This document shows positions 18,801 through 26,874 of a stretch of DNA of 64,000 nt, in pieces. How positions within the stretch are numbered: position 1 is the stretch's first letter; each line of letters begins with the position of its first letter. A program made the translations under genes and the position numbers. The notes below the pieces were generated by a model. It was not told the origin of the DNA. It did no database searches and saw only the letters and a list, made by a program, of their open reading frames with translations. The stretch covers positions 1 through 64,000 of the forward strand of contig JAHDQE010000085.1 in assembly GCA_018433975.1 (NCBI GenBank), given 5' to 3'. The DNA comes from Ornatilinea sp. (GTDB lineage: Bacteria; Chloroflexota; Anaerolineae; Anaerolineales; Anaerolineaceae).

Positions 18801-20150
18801 ATGACATCAAGCATTGGGTTTCAATTTTTTTTGGTATTGTTTTTAATCCTGATCAATGGCGTTTTTGCCATGTATGAGCTTGCTATGGTTTCGGCTCGAA
18901 AAATCCGGTTGCAGCAGCGGGCCGAGGATGGAGATAATTCCGCGAAAACGGCTTTGGATCTCATTGAACATCCCAATCGCCTGCTTTCTACGGTACAAAT
19001 TGGAATCACTCTGGTTGGAATTTTTTCGGGTGCTCTGGGAGGAGCTACTCTTGCAGAGCATTTCACTCCGTTGATCGCGAAAATACCGCTTCTGGAACCT
19101 TACAGCGAAGGGATCGCGCTTGTTCTGGTTGTGTTGACGATCACTTATCTCTCCCTGGTAGTTGGGGAGCTGATCCCCAAACGGCTGGCTCTCAGTGATC
19201 CGGAGAAGATCGCAGCAGCACTGGCTATTCCGATGAAAGGACTCTCGAAGCTAGCGTCTCCGATGGTTTGGCTCTTGAGTGTCTCTACGGATCTGGGCGT
19301 CCGGCTGTTGGGGGTTAAACCTAACAAGGAACCGCCAATTACAGAGGAAGAGATTAAGCTCCTGATTGAGCAGGGAACACAGGTTGGGGTCTTTGAAGAG
19401 GCCGAACAGGATATTGTCCACAGTGTCTTTCGTCTCGGGGACCGACGGGTGGATCAAATCATGACTCCTCACACCGAAATTGTGTGGTTGGATCTCGATG
19501 ATCCCCTGGATGAAAATATCCAAAAAGCACTCGATTCCCGTTTTACCCGCTTCCCGGTTGGTCAGGGGAGCCTGGATAATGTACAGGGGATTTTGTTGTC
19601 CAAAGATCTTTTTGTTGAGAGGTTGAAGGGGAATAAAATTGATTTGAAATCGATGCTGCATTCTCCCCTGTATGTCCCGGAAAGTATGCCGGCGCTTACA
19701 GCCCTGGAGGAGATTCGGAACTCCGGTTTGCTCATTGCGCTGGTTGTGGATGAGTTTGGCGGGATTTTGGGCATGGTTACCCTGTTGGATATTCTCAAGG
19801 CCATTGTCGGGGAAATTCCCCGGCGTGGAAGCGATCAGGAACCGTTGATTGTTCAGCGGGCTGATGGAAGCTGGTTGGTAGATGGGCTCCTTCAGGTGGA
19901 TGAGTTGAAAGATATATTGAATCTCGATATGCTCCCGGAAGAGGCGCGCGTTGGCTACCAGACTTTGGGAGGGTTGATGATGAGCCGGTTGGGAAACATC
20001 CCTTCCGCCGGACAATATTTTGATTGGGAAGGAATTCGCTTTGAAGTGGTGGACATGGATGAGAGACGAGTGGATAAAGTAATGATTACTCCCGCTGACC
20101 TATTAAAATCTGAGAAAACGCGTTCAGGGGAAGAGATTCAAAAAGAATGA
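18801..20150 (+). CDS. CorC/HlyC-type membrane protein (DUF21-CBS-transporter-associated domain)
   Basis: The order is an N-terminal DUF21/CNNM membrane domain with about four segments (about 1-190, including SARKIRLQQRAEDGD), a pair of CBS domains (about 200-340, with RVDQIMTPHTEIVWLD and LLIALVVDEFGGILGMVTLLD), and a C-terminal CorC_HlyC domain (about 355-430). Relatives take part in Mg2+/Co2+ efflux or homeostasis. The end overlaps sbcC by four bases (ATGA), so it is translated with sbcC although no functional link is known. No clear ribosome binding site is seen. Confidence 0.9.
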   Translation: MTSSIGFQFFLVLFLILINGVFAMYELAMVSARKIRLQQRAEDGDNSAKTALDLIEHPNRLLSTVQIGITLVGIFSGALGGATLAEHFTPLIAKIPLLEPYSEGIALVLVVLTITYLSLVVGELIPKRLALSDPEKIAAALAIPMKGLSKLASPMVWLLSVSTDLGVRLLGVKPNKEPPITEEEIKLLIEQGTQVGVFEEAEQDIVHSVFRLGDRRVDQIMTPHTEIVWLDLDDPLDENIQKALDSRFTRFPVGQGSLDNVQGILLSKDLFVERLKGNKIDLKSMLHSPLYVPESMPALTALEEIRNSGLLIALVVDEFGGILGMVTLLDILKAIVGEIPRRGSDQEPLIVQRADGSWLVDGLLQVDELKDILNLDMLPEEARVGYQTLGGLMMSRLGNIPSAGQYFDWEGIRFEVVDMDERRVDKVMITPADLLKSEKTRSGEEIQKE

Positions 20151-22708
20151 TTCCCCAAAAGATGCGCCTGTCCGGCTTTTTATCTTATCTTGAACCGGTT
20201 GAGATTGATTTTACTCAATTTAATCTGGCCTGTATCTCCGGAGCAAATGGGGCCGGTAAGTCTACCTTGTTGGACGCCATCACCTGGGCTTTGTTTGGAC
20301 AGGCCCGCCGCCGGGACGAATCGCTGATCAATAGTTCTGCGGATGCTGCCGATGTTACCCTGGATTTTAAATATGAAGGTGACTTATACCGCGTTCGGCG
20401 CACCAATCGGCGCGGTAAAACCTCCATGCTAGAGTTGTTCATCCAGGATCCGGATGGAAAATGGCGTCCTCTGACAGAGCACTCCTTACGAGAAACCGAA
20501 GCACATATTCAAAAAATTCTCTCTATGGATTACGAAACGTTTATCAACGCTTCGTTTTTTTTGCAGGGCAAGGCGGATCAATTTGCTCAACAGCGTCCGG
20601 GAGACCGGAAACGTATCCTTTCCAGCATTTTGGGACTGGAAGTTTGGGAAACCTACCGGGAAGGGGCCTTCACCAAACGCAGGAAATGCGAGAGTGATCT
20701 GACCGGTTTGGAAGGCATTCTGGATGAGATCGAAAACGAGCTTCTTCAAGAAGATGAGCGCCGCCAGCGGCTGCAAACATTGGAAGAGAGGTTAAAACAG
20801 TTGTCGGCTGTGCGCCAGGCTCAAGAGTCCGCACTGGAACAGCAGCGCCGGTTGATGGCATCCTTTGAAGAACAGCGCCGCATGGTGGAAGTTCTTGCCC
20901 GGCAGGTTGAAACAGCGAAACAGCGGGTGGAACAGCGGACCGCAGATCTTGAGACCAGAGAATCGGAATATCAGCAATACCAGCTCCAGCTCGACTCTGC
21001 GCAGGAAATTGAAGCGGCTTACGAAGAATGGCAGCGTACACAACATGAACTGGAGCATTGGAACGAGATTGCCGGACAGTTTCGGGAGCAGGAAACTCTG
21101 CGAGCAGAACCTTTGATGGCTATCGAGCGCGAGCGCTCCCGGCTGGAGCAGGAACAGGAAACTCTCGAAACGGAGAAGAAGAAAATTTCAGAGCTGGATT
21201 TACAGCTTCCGGAACTTGAAATTCAGATTAACGAACAATCGCAGAATATTTCAAATATCCTGGAGAAGCTGGCCATGCAGGCCGCTCTTGAAGATGAAGT
21301 GAAATTCCTCCAACAACAACAGTCCGATCTGTCTGCCGAGAACCGGCGTTTACGGCTTGAAATGAATGAATTAAAAGAACGCATTGGACGGTTGGAACAA
21401 ACCGAAGGGGCCGTATGCCCACTTTGTGGGCAGCCGCTTGAGCAGGAAGATCGCGAAGGTTTAATCCGGCAGTTGGAAGCGGAAGGCCTGGAAAAGGGGA
21501 ATACTTTTCGGGAAAATCAGGATCAGGTGCGGGAGGGGATGCAGCGTTTTCAGCAGATTGAATCCGAACTCCGTGGTTTAAAAAAGGAAGACGCAAAACT
21601 CCGCCAATACCAACGCGAGCTGGATCAATTGGAATCCGGAAAGCAGCATATTCAGGATGAAATCGCAAGCTGGCAGGCAGTTGAAGCCCCCCGTTATTTT
21701 GAGGTTATTAAAGTATTGGAATCGGATGCATTTGCACCTGAAGCCCGTGAGCAATTGGGAAAGATTGATCTTGCTTTGAGGGAAATTGGCTATGATGCGG
21801 CTGCTCATGATGCCGCTCGTGTCCGGGAACAGCAGCAGCGTGCCAGCCAGGAACGTTTCCGCCGGTTGGAAATTGCGCGTGCTTCGTTAAGTCCGCTTGG
21901 ACGGGAAATTGAGAATCTTAAACTTCAACTGGAAGAAGCTGAGAAAGAAAGGCAGAAAGCCGGAGAAGAACATCAACTGGCCGAGGAGAAATACCAAAAA
22001 GCGATGGAAGGGCTTCCGGATATCCATCAGGTGGAAACTGAATTATTCCAGATCCAAGAGGAAGAAAATCAGGTCCGCATGCAAGTGGGTGGGGCGATTC
22101 AATCGGTCGAAGTATTGAAAACTCTTCAAAGCCGGAAAAAAGAATTGGTCAAACAGCGTGACGAAGTCATGTTAAAAATTTCCCAACTTAAAACGCTGGA
22201 GCGTGCCTTTGGGAAAGACGGCGTTCCGGCTTTGCTGATCGAGCAGGCCTTACCGGAAATTGAATTGCACGCCAATGAAATTCTGGATCGGCTCAGCGCG
22301 GGCAACATGTCGGTGCGGTTTGTGACGCAGAAAGATTATAAAGATAAAAAACGGGATGATAAACGGGAAACCCTGGAAATTGAAATTAATGATGCGGCAG
22401 GGGGGCGGCCATATGAGCTGTTTTCAGGAGGCGAGGCCTTTCGGGTTAACTTTGCCATCCGGTTAGCCCTATCCAGAGTTTTAGCCCGCCGTGCAGGGGC
22501 TCGTTTGCAAACTTTGGTAATTGACGAAGGTTTTGGCAGCCAGGATGCGGTAGGCCGTCAGCGGCTGGTGGAAGCGATCAACATGGTGCAGCCTGATTTT
22601 AAGAAGATTCTGGTTATTACACATCTGGAAGAACTGAAGGATGTGTTCCCGGCGCGGATCGAAGTAGAAAAGACCAGTCGGGGCTCCCGGGTGAGCGTGC
22701 TGGCATGA
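20147..22708 (+). CDS. sbcC: SbcC/Rad50-type ATPase
   Basis: This is the SMC-like ATPase partner of SbcD. Walker A is GANGAGKST near residue 33, the Q/signature part is FSGGEAFRVNFA near residue 762, and Walker B is LVIDEGFGSQD near residue 790. Between them lies about 700 residues of coiled coil, broken at its apex by a zinc hook CPLCGQPL near residue 423. At 853 aa it is shorter than E. coli SbcC and closer to archaeal Rad50. It overlaps both neighbours by four bases. Confidence 0.95.
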   Translation: MIPQKMRLSGFLSYLEPVEIDFTQFNLACISGANGAGKSTLLDAITWALFGQARRRDESLINSSADAADVTLDFKYEGDLYRVRRTNRRGKTSMLELFIQDPDGKWRPLTEHSLRETEAHIQKILSMDYETFINASFFLQGKADQFAQQRPGDRKRILSSILGLEVWETYREGAFTKRRKCESDLTGLEGILDEIENELLQEDERRQRLQTLEERLKQLSAVRQAQESALEQQRRLMASFEEQRRMVEVLARQVETAKQRVEQRTADLETRESEYQQYQLQLDSAQEIEAAYEEWQRTQHELEHWNEIAGQFREQETLRAEPLMAIERERSRLEQEQETLETEKKKISELDLQLPELEIQINEQSQNISNILEKLAMQAALEDEVKFLQQQQSDLSAENRRLRLEMNELKERIGRLEQTEGAVCPLCGQPLEQEDREGLIRQLEAEGLEKGNTFRENQDQVREGMQRFQQIESELRGLKKEDAKLRQYQRELDQLESGKQHIQDEIASWQAVEAPRYFEVIKVLESDAFAPEAREQLGKIDLALREIGYDAAAHDAARVREQQQRASQERFRRLEIARASLSPLGREIENLKLQLEEAEKERQKAGEEHQLAEEKYQKAMEGLPDIHQVETELFQIQEEENQVRMQVGGAIQSVEVLKTLQSRKKELVKQRDEVMLKISQLKTLERAFGKDGVPALLIEQALPEIELHANEILDRLSAGNMSVRFVTQKDYKDKKRDDKRETLEIEINDAAGGRPYELFSGGEAFRVNFAIRLALSRVLARRAGARLQTLVIDEGFGSQDAVGRQRLVEAINMVQPDFKKILVITHLEELKDVFPARIEVEKTSRGSRVSVLA

Positions 22709-23817
22709 GTCCACTGGACATTCGTCTGGCTTTGCAGCAGCGTGTGCTTCCGGAATATCGCGCGCCATTTTTTGAGATGCTGGCGGCCAACTGCTTAAAA
22801 GGCATGAGCCTTTTCGCCGGAACTCCCAGACCGGAAGAAGCAATTGCCCGACCGGATGATCTGACGGTTGCAAAGACCTGGAAGGCCCACAATATTCACC
22901 TTTTTAAGGGGAAATTTTATCTCTGCTGGCAGGCCGGAATTTTGGACTGGTTGAACGCCTGGCAGCCGGATGCATTGATCCTGGAGGCCAACCCGCGCTA
23001 TCTGCATTCTCCATCGGCAGTGCGCTGGATGCACCGCCGGAATAAGCCGGTGTTAGGTTGGGGACTGGGGGCGCCGCCCATACAGGGAACCGGCGCTGCG
23101 GCGGGAACCTGGTTCAGGCGTCGTTTCCTCGCACAATTTGATGCTCTGATCACTTACAGCGCTACGGGTGCGGCTGAATACAGGGCCTGTGGTTTTCCAG
23201 CGGATAAAATTTTTATTGCACCCAATGCCGTAGCATCCAGACCATTTCAGCCGGCACCATCTCGTCCGGAAGATTTTAAAGCCGGACAGGCAGTGGTCCT
23301 GTTTGTGGGACGTTTGCAAGCCCGTAAGCGGTTGGATTTGTTGTTCAGGGCCTGCTCCCTTCTTCCGGAACATTTACGCCCACGGGTGTGGATTGTAGGA
23401 GATGGTCCGGCAAGGAATGCGTTTGAGTCTCTGGCAGAAGAGATCTACCCGACAGCAGAATTTTTTGGCGCGCAGCATGGTGCGGCGCTGGCTCCCTATT
23501 TTGAGGAAGCGGATTTGTTCGTTTTGCCCGGTACGGGTGGGTTGGCTGTTCAGCAGGCCATGTCCTTTGGATTACCGGTGGTAGTTGCAGAGGCGGACGG
23601 CACTCAGGTCGACCTGGTGCGCCCCGAGAACGGTTGGTGTGTGCAGTCGGGAGATTTATCCGAGCTGACCTATGTCCTGGAGAAAGCTTTGAGTGATGTT
23701 AACCGGCTGCGCCGGATGGGTGAAAAATCTTATCAGATTGTCTCGGAAGAGATCAATCTTGAAAATATGGTGAATGTGTTTGAACGGGCTGTCTGGTCCG
23801 TTTTGGGAGAAAGTTGA
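22705..23817 (+). CDS. Glycosyltransferase family 4-like protein
   Basis: This 370-aa GT-B fold protein probably makes a cell-surface glycan. The C-terminal nucleotide-sugar half is clear: VVLFVGRLQARKRLDLLFRA, VWIVGDGPARN, then ADLFVLPGTGGLAVQQAMSFGLPVVVAEADG. The N-terminal acceptor half is divergent and has no membrane segment. Its start overlaps sbcC by four bases and its stop overlaps the next glycosyltransferase by one, so both sit at the end of the sbcDC transcription unit. Donor and acceptor are unknown. Confidence 0.87.
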   Translation: MSPLDIRLALQQRVLPEYRAPFFEMLAANCLKGMSLFAGTPRPEEAIARPDDLTVAKTWKAHNIHLFKGKFYLCWQAGILDWLNAWQPDALILEANPRYLHSPSAVRWMHRRNKPVLGWGLGAPPIQGTGAAAGTWFRRRFLAQFDALITYSATGAAEYRACGFPADKIFIAPNAVASRPFQPAPSRPEDFKAGQAVVLFVGRLQARKRLDLLFRACSLLPEHLRPRVWIVGDGPARNAFESLAEEIYPTAEFFGAQHGAALAPYFEEADLFVLPGTGGLAVQQAMSFGLPVVVAEADGTQVDLVRPENGWCVQSGDLSELTYVLEKALSDVNRLRRMGEKSYQIVSEEINLENMVNVFERAVWSVLGES

Positions 23818-25031
23818 TGCGCGTACTGCTGGTTGCAGACGGGAGAAGCCCGATTACCCATCGCTGGATCAAAGGCCTCAACGCACTTCAATATGAAGTT
23901 GTGCTGGTCTCCACCTTTCCCTGTGAGAGCGTTCCAGGTGTTGAGACCCTCTATATCCTTCCGCTGGCGTTTTCGAACCTGGCGGGCAGCCAGGCAGGTA
24001 AGAAACCATCTGCGGATTCAGCTGGCCCCGGCGGTTTGCGGCGCAGTGTTTCGCGGTTCCGTTCCCTGTTTATGAAAGGGCGCTATTGGTTTGGTCCTTT
24101 AACCGTCCGGTTTTATGCTTCCCACTTTCGCCGGATTGTGGATGCAGAAAAGCCTGATTTAATCCACGCTTTGCGGATTCCTTTTGAAGGGATGTTGGCG
24201 TCCGTTGCCCCGCCGGAGATACCCGTTCTGGCCTCCATTTGGGGAAATGACCTCACCCTTCATGCTGTGGGCTCTCCGCTCATGCAGCGGTGGACCGAGC
24301 GAACCCTGAACCGGATCGATGGGTTGTTGGCGGATGCCCGACGGGACATCCGGCTCGCGCAGCAGTGGGGGTACCCGGTGGATTTACCCACACTGGTTGT
24401 CCCCGGCTCCGGCGGGATTGACCTGGATGAAATCCTCCAGACGGAACCAAACCCGAACCTGGATAAGTTTGAAATTTCAGAAAACCAGCATTTTGTAGTT
24501 AATCCGCGAGGTTTTCGTCCGGGCAGTGTGCGCAATGATGTTTTTTTTCAGTCCATCCCCTTAATTTTAGAGCGTTATTCCGAAGTGGAATTTCTCTGTC
24601 TTGCGATGGAAGGTCAGGAAGAAGCTATCCGGTGGATACGTGAGCTTAAGATCGAATCGCGGGTGCGGTTACTGCCTTATTTACCCCAACCGGAATTATG
24701 GCAGCTTTTTCGAAAAGCAAAAGTGTCCGTGTCCATCAGTTCCCATGATGGTACGCCCAATTCTCTTCTGGAAGCGATGGCCTGTGGCTGTTTTCCGATT
24801 GTTGGAGATATTGAATCCCTGCGGGAATGGGTTACGCCCGGCGTGAATGGCCTGCTGGTGGAGCCAGCCAAGCCGCAGGAAGTTGCGGAAGCGGTTATTT
24901 TAGCATTGAGCAGTGATTCGCTTCGCGAACAGGCCACACAGGTAAACAGAGAAATCATCCGCGCGCGCGGCGAGGCAGGCTTCGTCCGGCGCCAGGTTGA
25001 AGCGTTTTATCTGGATAGATTAAAGAAATAG
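23817..25031 (+). CDS. Glycosyltransferase family 4-like protein
   Basis: This 405-aa GT-B protein begins MRVLLVADGRSPITHRWIKG, a start typical of the family. The C-terminal half carries RLLPYLPQPELWQLFRKAK and VSISSHDGTPNSLLEAMACG, the donor-binding E-x7-E-like region. The start is taken as the ATG at 23817, inside the TGATG overlap with the preceding gene; a TTG at 23814 is possible. It is the last gene before a strong terminator. Its specificity cannot be read. Confidence 0.87.
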   Translation: MRVLLVADGRSPITHRWIKGLNALQYEVVLVSTFPCESVPGVETLYILPLAFSNLAGSQAGKKPSADSAGPGGLRRSVSRFRSLFMKGRYWFGPLTVRFYASHFRRIVDAEKPDLIHALRIPFEGMLASVAPPEIPVLASIWGNDLTLHAVGSPLMQRWTERTLNRIDGLLADARRDIRLAQQWGYPVDLPTLVVPGSGGIDLDEILQTEPNPNLDKFEISENQHFVVNPRGFRPGSVRNDVFFQSIPLILERYSEVEFLCLAMEGQEEAIRWIRELKIESRVRLLPYLPQPELWQLFRKAKVSVSISSHDGTPNSLLEAMACGCFPIVGDIESLREWVTPGVNGLLVEPAKPQEVAEAVILALSSDSLREQATQVNREIIRARGEAGFVRRQVEAFYLDRLKK

Positions 25032-25060
25032 CGGCTGTCACGTGACAGCCGCTATTTTAT
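25028..25060. terminator. Bidirectional terminator
   Basis: A perfect 28-base palindrome at 25028-25055 is flanked on the right by a T-rich run. It separates the convergent glycosyltransferase (plus) and secreted protein (minus) genes and can end both transcripts. Confidence 0.85.
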
Positions 25061-25075
25061 ATTTGAAAAGATTTT

Positions 25076-26032
25076 CTACCACCACACTCTGAACCAGCTT
25101 TCAGATTCGGTGCGGACTCCGGAATAATCTACATCCACATCCACATTCATCACCTGTTTAATGGGCAGGTCGCCTACGTTGAACTCAAAAACGCTGATCC
25201 CGTTTTTGTCGGTTGCGGGTGCGCGGTAACCTTCTCCCAACTCACCGGGTTTGTGGATTGTGATGTTGATCATAGCTCCCTGAACGGGTTGCAGGTTTTT
25301 ATCCTGAACGATCACAAAGATCTTTTGCGAATTGTTTGCGGCAATCAAAGCTTTGGATACAAAAGTGCTTACTTTGACCTCGGGGATGGAAGAAACGATA
25401 ATGTTTTGCCCTGCGGCGTTCTGTCCATCCGGGCCAATTTCCTGGTTGTAATAGATCTGTCCCAAATTGGACACACCAATTTTTTGCCCGGCAGGTAATT
25501 CGGGGCGCCATTCCAGGCGTCCGTTTTCGAAATATTGCACAATTCGCCGATCTTGTTCAATCAGGTTGGAGATAGGTTCCCCTAGATATTTGGCACCATG
25601 ATGTGCCTCATAAAAGCGCAAAAAGTCATAACAGATTTGCTTGCCGGTATTTTGAGAAATCCGGCAGGCGGTGTTGACGGTATTTAAAGGTGTAGCAGGT
25701 GCATTCTCATCGTAAAGCAATGTCCCTAATGGGGCAATCTGGACGGTTGGCCCACTGGTGCTCTCTGTGATGTCCAATCGTACATGCTGGAAGTATTGTG
25801 TCCTTTGCCCAGTGTTTTCATCGGTAAATTCTTCTGTGATGGGGAACCCAAACAACAGCATGGCATCCTCCACGGTTTGATAGTATTCCAGAATTACACC
25901 CGTGATGGAATGCCCGGTCTCTTCAAAATAAAGTGTGTCCGTCGTTTGTGCCTTGACCGGACTGACCAGTATGATTGAAAGAATGAGAACAAAAATTGTT
26001 CCCGTAATGCAGAGCTTCTTAATATCCCTCAT
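25076..26032 (-). CDS. Secreted protein with LGFP-like repeats and C-terminal Ig-like domain
   Basis: The 318-aa protein has a signal peptide (IFVLILSIILVSPVKAQ). Two copies of an LGFP-like unit follow: FGFPITEEF with QYFQHVRLD, and LGEPISNLI with QYFENGRLEW. A C-terminal beta-rich Ig-like domain (SKALIAANNSQKIFVIVQD onward) completes it. LGFP-type repeats usually bind cell-wall or surface polymers, so a surface-attachment role is inferred. The ATG lies 6 nt after a TATAAT box, suggesting a leaderless mRNA. Confidence 0.75.
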   Translation of the reverse strand: MRDIKKLCITGTIFVLILSIILVSPVKAQTTDTLYFEETGHSITGVILEYYQTVEDAMLLFGFPITEEFTDENTGQRTQYFQHVRLDITESTSGPTVQIAPLGTLLYDENAPATPLNTVNTACRISQNTGKQICYDFLRFYEAHHGAKYLGEPISNLIEQDRRIVQYFENGRLEWRPELPAGQKIGVSNLGQIYYNQEIGPDGQNAAGQNIIVSSIPEVKVSTFVSKALIAANNSQKIFVIVQDKNLQPVQGAMINITIHKPGELGEGYRAPATDKNGISVFEFNVGDLPIKQVMNVDVDVDYSGVRTESESWFRVWW

Positions 26033-26038
26033 GCTCCA

Positions 26039-26067
26039 ATTATAATGGATTATGAGTCAGGATACAA
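26039..26067 (-). promoter_or_regulatory. Promoter for the secreted LGFP-like protein gene
   Basis: On the minus strand, TTGTAT (26062-26067) and TATAAT (26039-26044) are 17 bp apart. The ATG begins 6 nt after the -10 box, so the transcript would start at the codon itself. Confidence 0.65.
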
Positions 26068-26160
26068 CTATAATTTAAAATATCACTTTTACCTGGACGA
26101 ATCATTTTGGATGGAATTACAGCGGTTTGTTAAAAAATTGTATATATTTTCAGATAGGTC

Positions 26161-26189
26161 TTGTCAACAATTCTTGTAAGGAATATAAT
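26161..26189 (+). promoter_or_regulatory. Sigma-70-type promoter for the FmdB-like gene
   Basis: TTGTCA and TATAAT are exactly 17 bp apart. The leader of about 50 nt contains a 7-bp hairpin (GTGGATT at 26208-26214 with AATCCAC at 26226-26232) that ends just before the ribosome binding site GAGAGGTG. Confidence 0.75.
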
Positions 26190-26244
26190 ACTTCTTTGAA
26201 AGATGCTGTGGATTGAATAAAATTTAATCCACGAGAGGTGTTTT

Positions 26245-26586
26245 ATGCCAATTTATACTTATCGATGCGAGAATTGTGGTTTTCAGTTTGAAAAGAAACA
26301 GAAGTTTTCGGATGCTCCTTTAACCCGATGTCCGGAGTGTGGAAAAAAAGAATTGCGGAAAGTCTACACCCCTGTGGGGATTGTGTTCAAGGGGTCCGGT
26401 TTTTACGCTACAGACAATCGTTCCCCTTCCGGCGCCAGCCGGTCTTCAAGTACCCATTCTGAAGATAAATCAGAATCTTCTTCAACCGTTGAGAACAAAA
26501 ACAACGGTTCATCCTCGGATTCTAAGGCTTCATCCGCATCAAAAGACACAACTTCATCCAAGGCTTCGAAAGAGACAAGCCAATAA
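26245..26586 (+). CDS. FmdB-type zinc ribbon protein
   Basis: This 113-aa protein starts MPIYTYRCENCG and has a second CPECG pair, giving the four-cysteine zinc ribbon of the FmdB/CxxC_CXXC_SSSS family. The region KVYTPVGIVFKGSGFYATD is also typical. The C-terminal half is a long Ser/Lys-rich low-complexity tail, again usual for the family. The role is unknown; relatives were proposed as regulators. The gene has its own promoter and terminator. Confidence 0.92.
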   Translation: MPIYTYRCENCGFQFEKKQKFSDAPLTRCPECGKKELRKVYTPVGIVFKGSGFYATDNRSPSGASRSSSTHSEDKSESSSTVENKNNGSSSDSKASSASKDTTSSKASKETSQ

Positions 26587-26615
26587 CAACAAGGCAAAGT
26601 TCTACTTGAATTTCT

Positions 26616-26649
26616 CAACGCCCGGTTTTGAACCGGGCGTTGCTTTTTT
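26616..26649 (+). terminator. Rho-independent terminator
   Basis: A 12-bp perfect stem (26616-26627 with 26631-26642) with a triloop is followed by six T. It ends the FmdB-like gene transcript. Confidence 0.92.
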
Positions 26650-26811
26650 AAATACTTTGCTGCCGGTCTGGTTTGCAAAAATGGCTTCTAAAAAATAAAA
26701 GGAATGTTTTTTATCTCCTCGCAGGTCTCTCGAATCCTATTCTTTAACATTTAGCTGGAATTTATCGTGGATATTTTAAGATTAAAAAACAAAAGACTCT
26801 TTATACCGACA

Positions 26812-26820
26812 TGCTATAAT
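26812..26820 (+). promoter_or_regulatory. Extended -10 promoter of dnaE
   Basis: TGCTATAAT is a perfect extended -10 element about 55 nt before the dnaE start. No good -35 box was found, as is usual for extended -10 promoters. Confidence 0.6.
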
Positions 26821-26874
26821 GACTTTAGTTTGAGGGATAATAAAAAGAAACACAAATAAAGTCAGGATGGGTAT

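Noticed and set aside
18776..18804. TTGACA as a -35 box for the CorC/HlyC-type gene
   Set aside because: The matching -10 would be GTATGA overlapping the start codon, which is a poor match.
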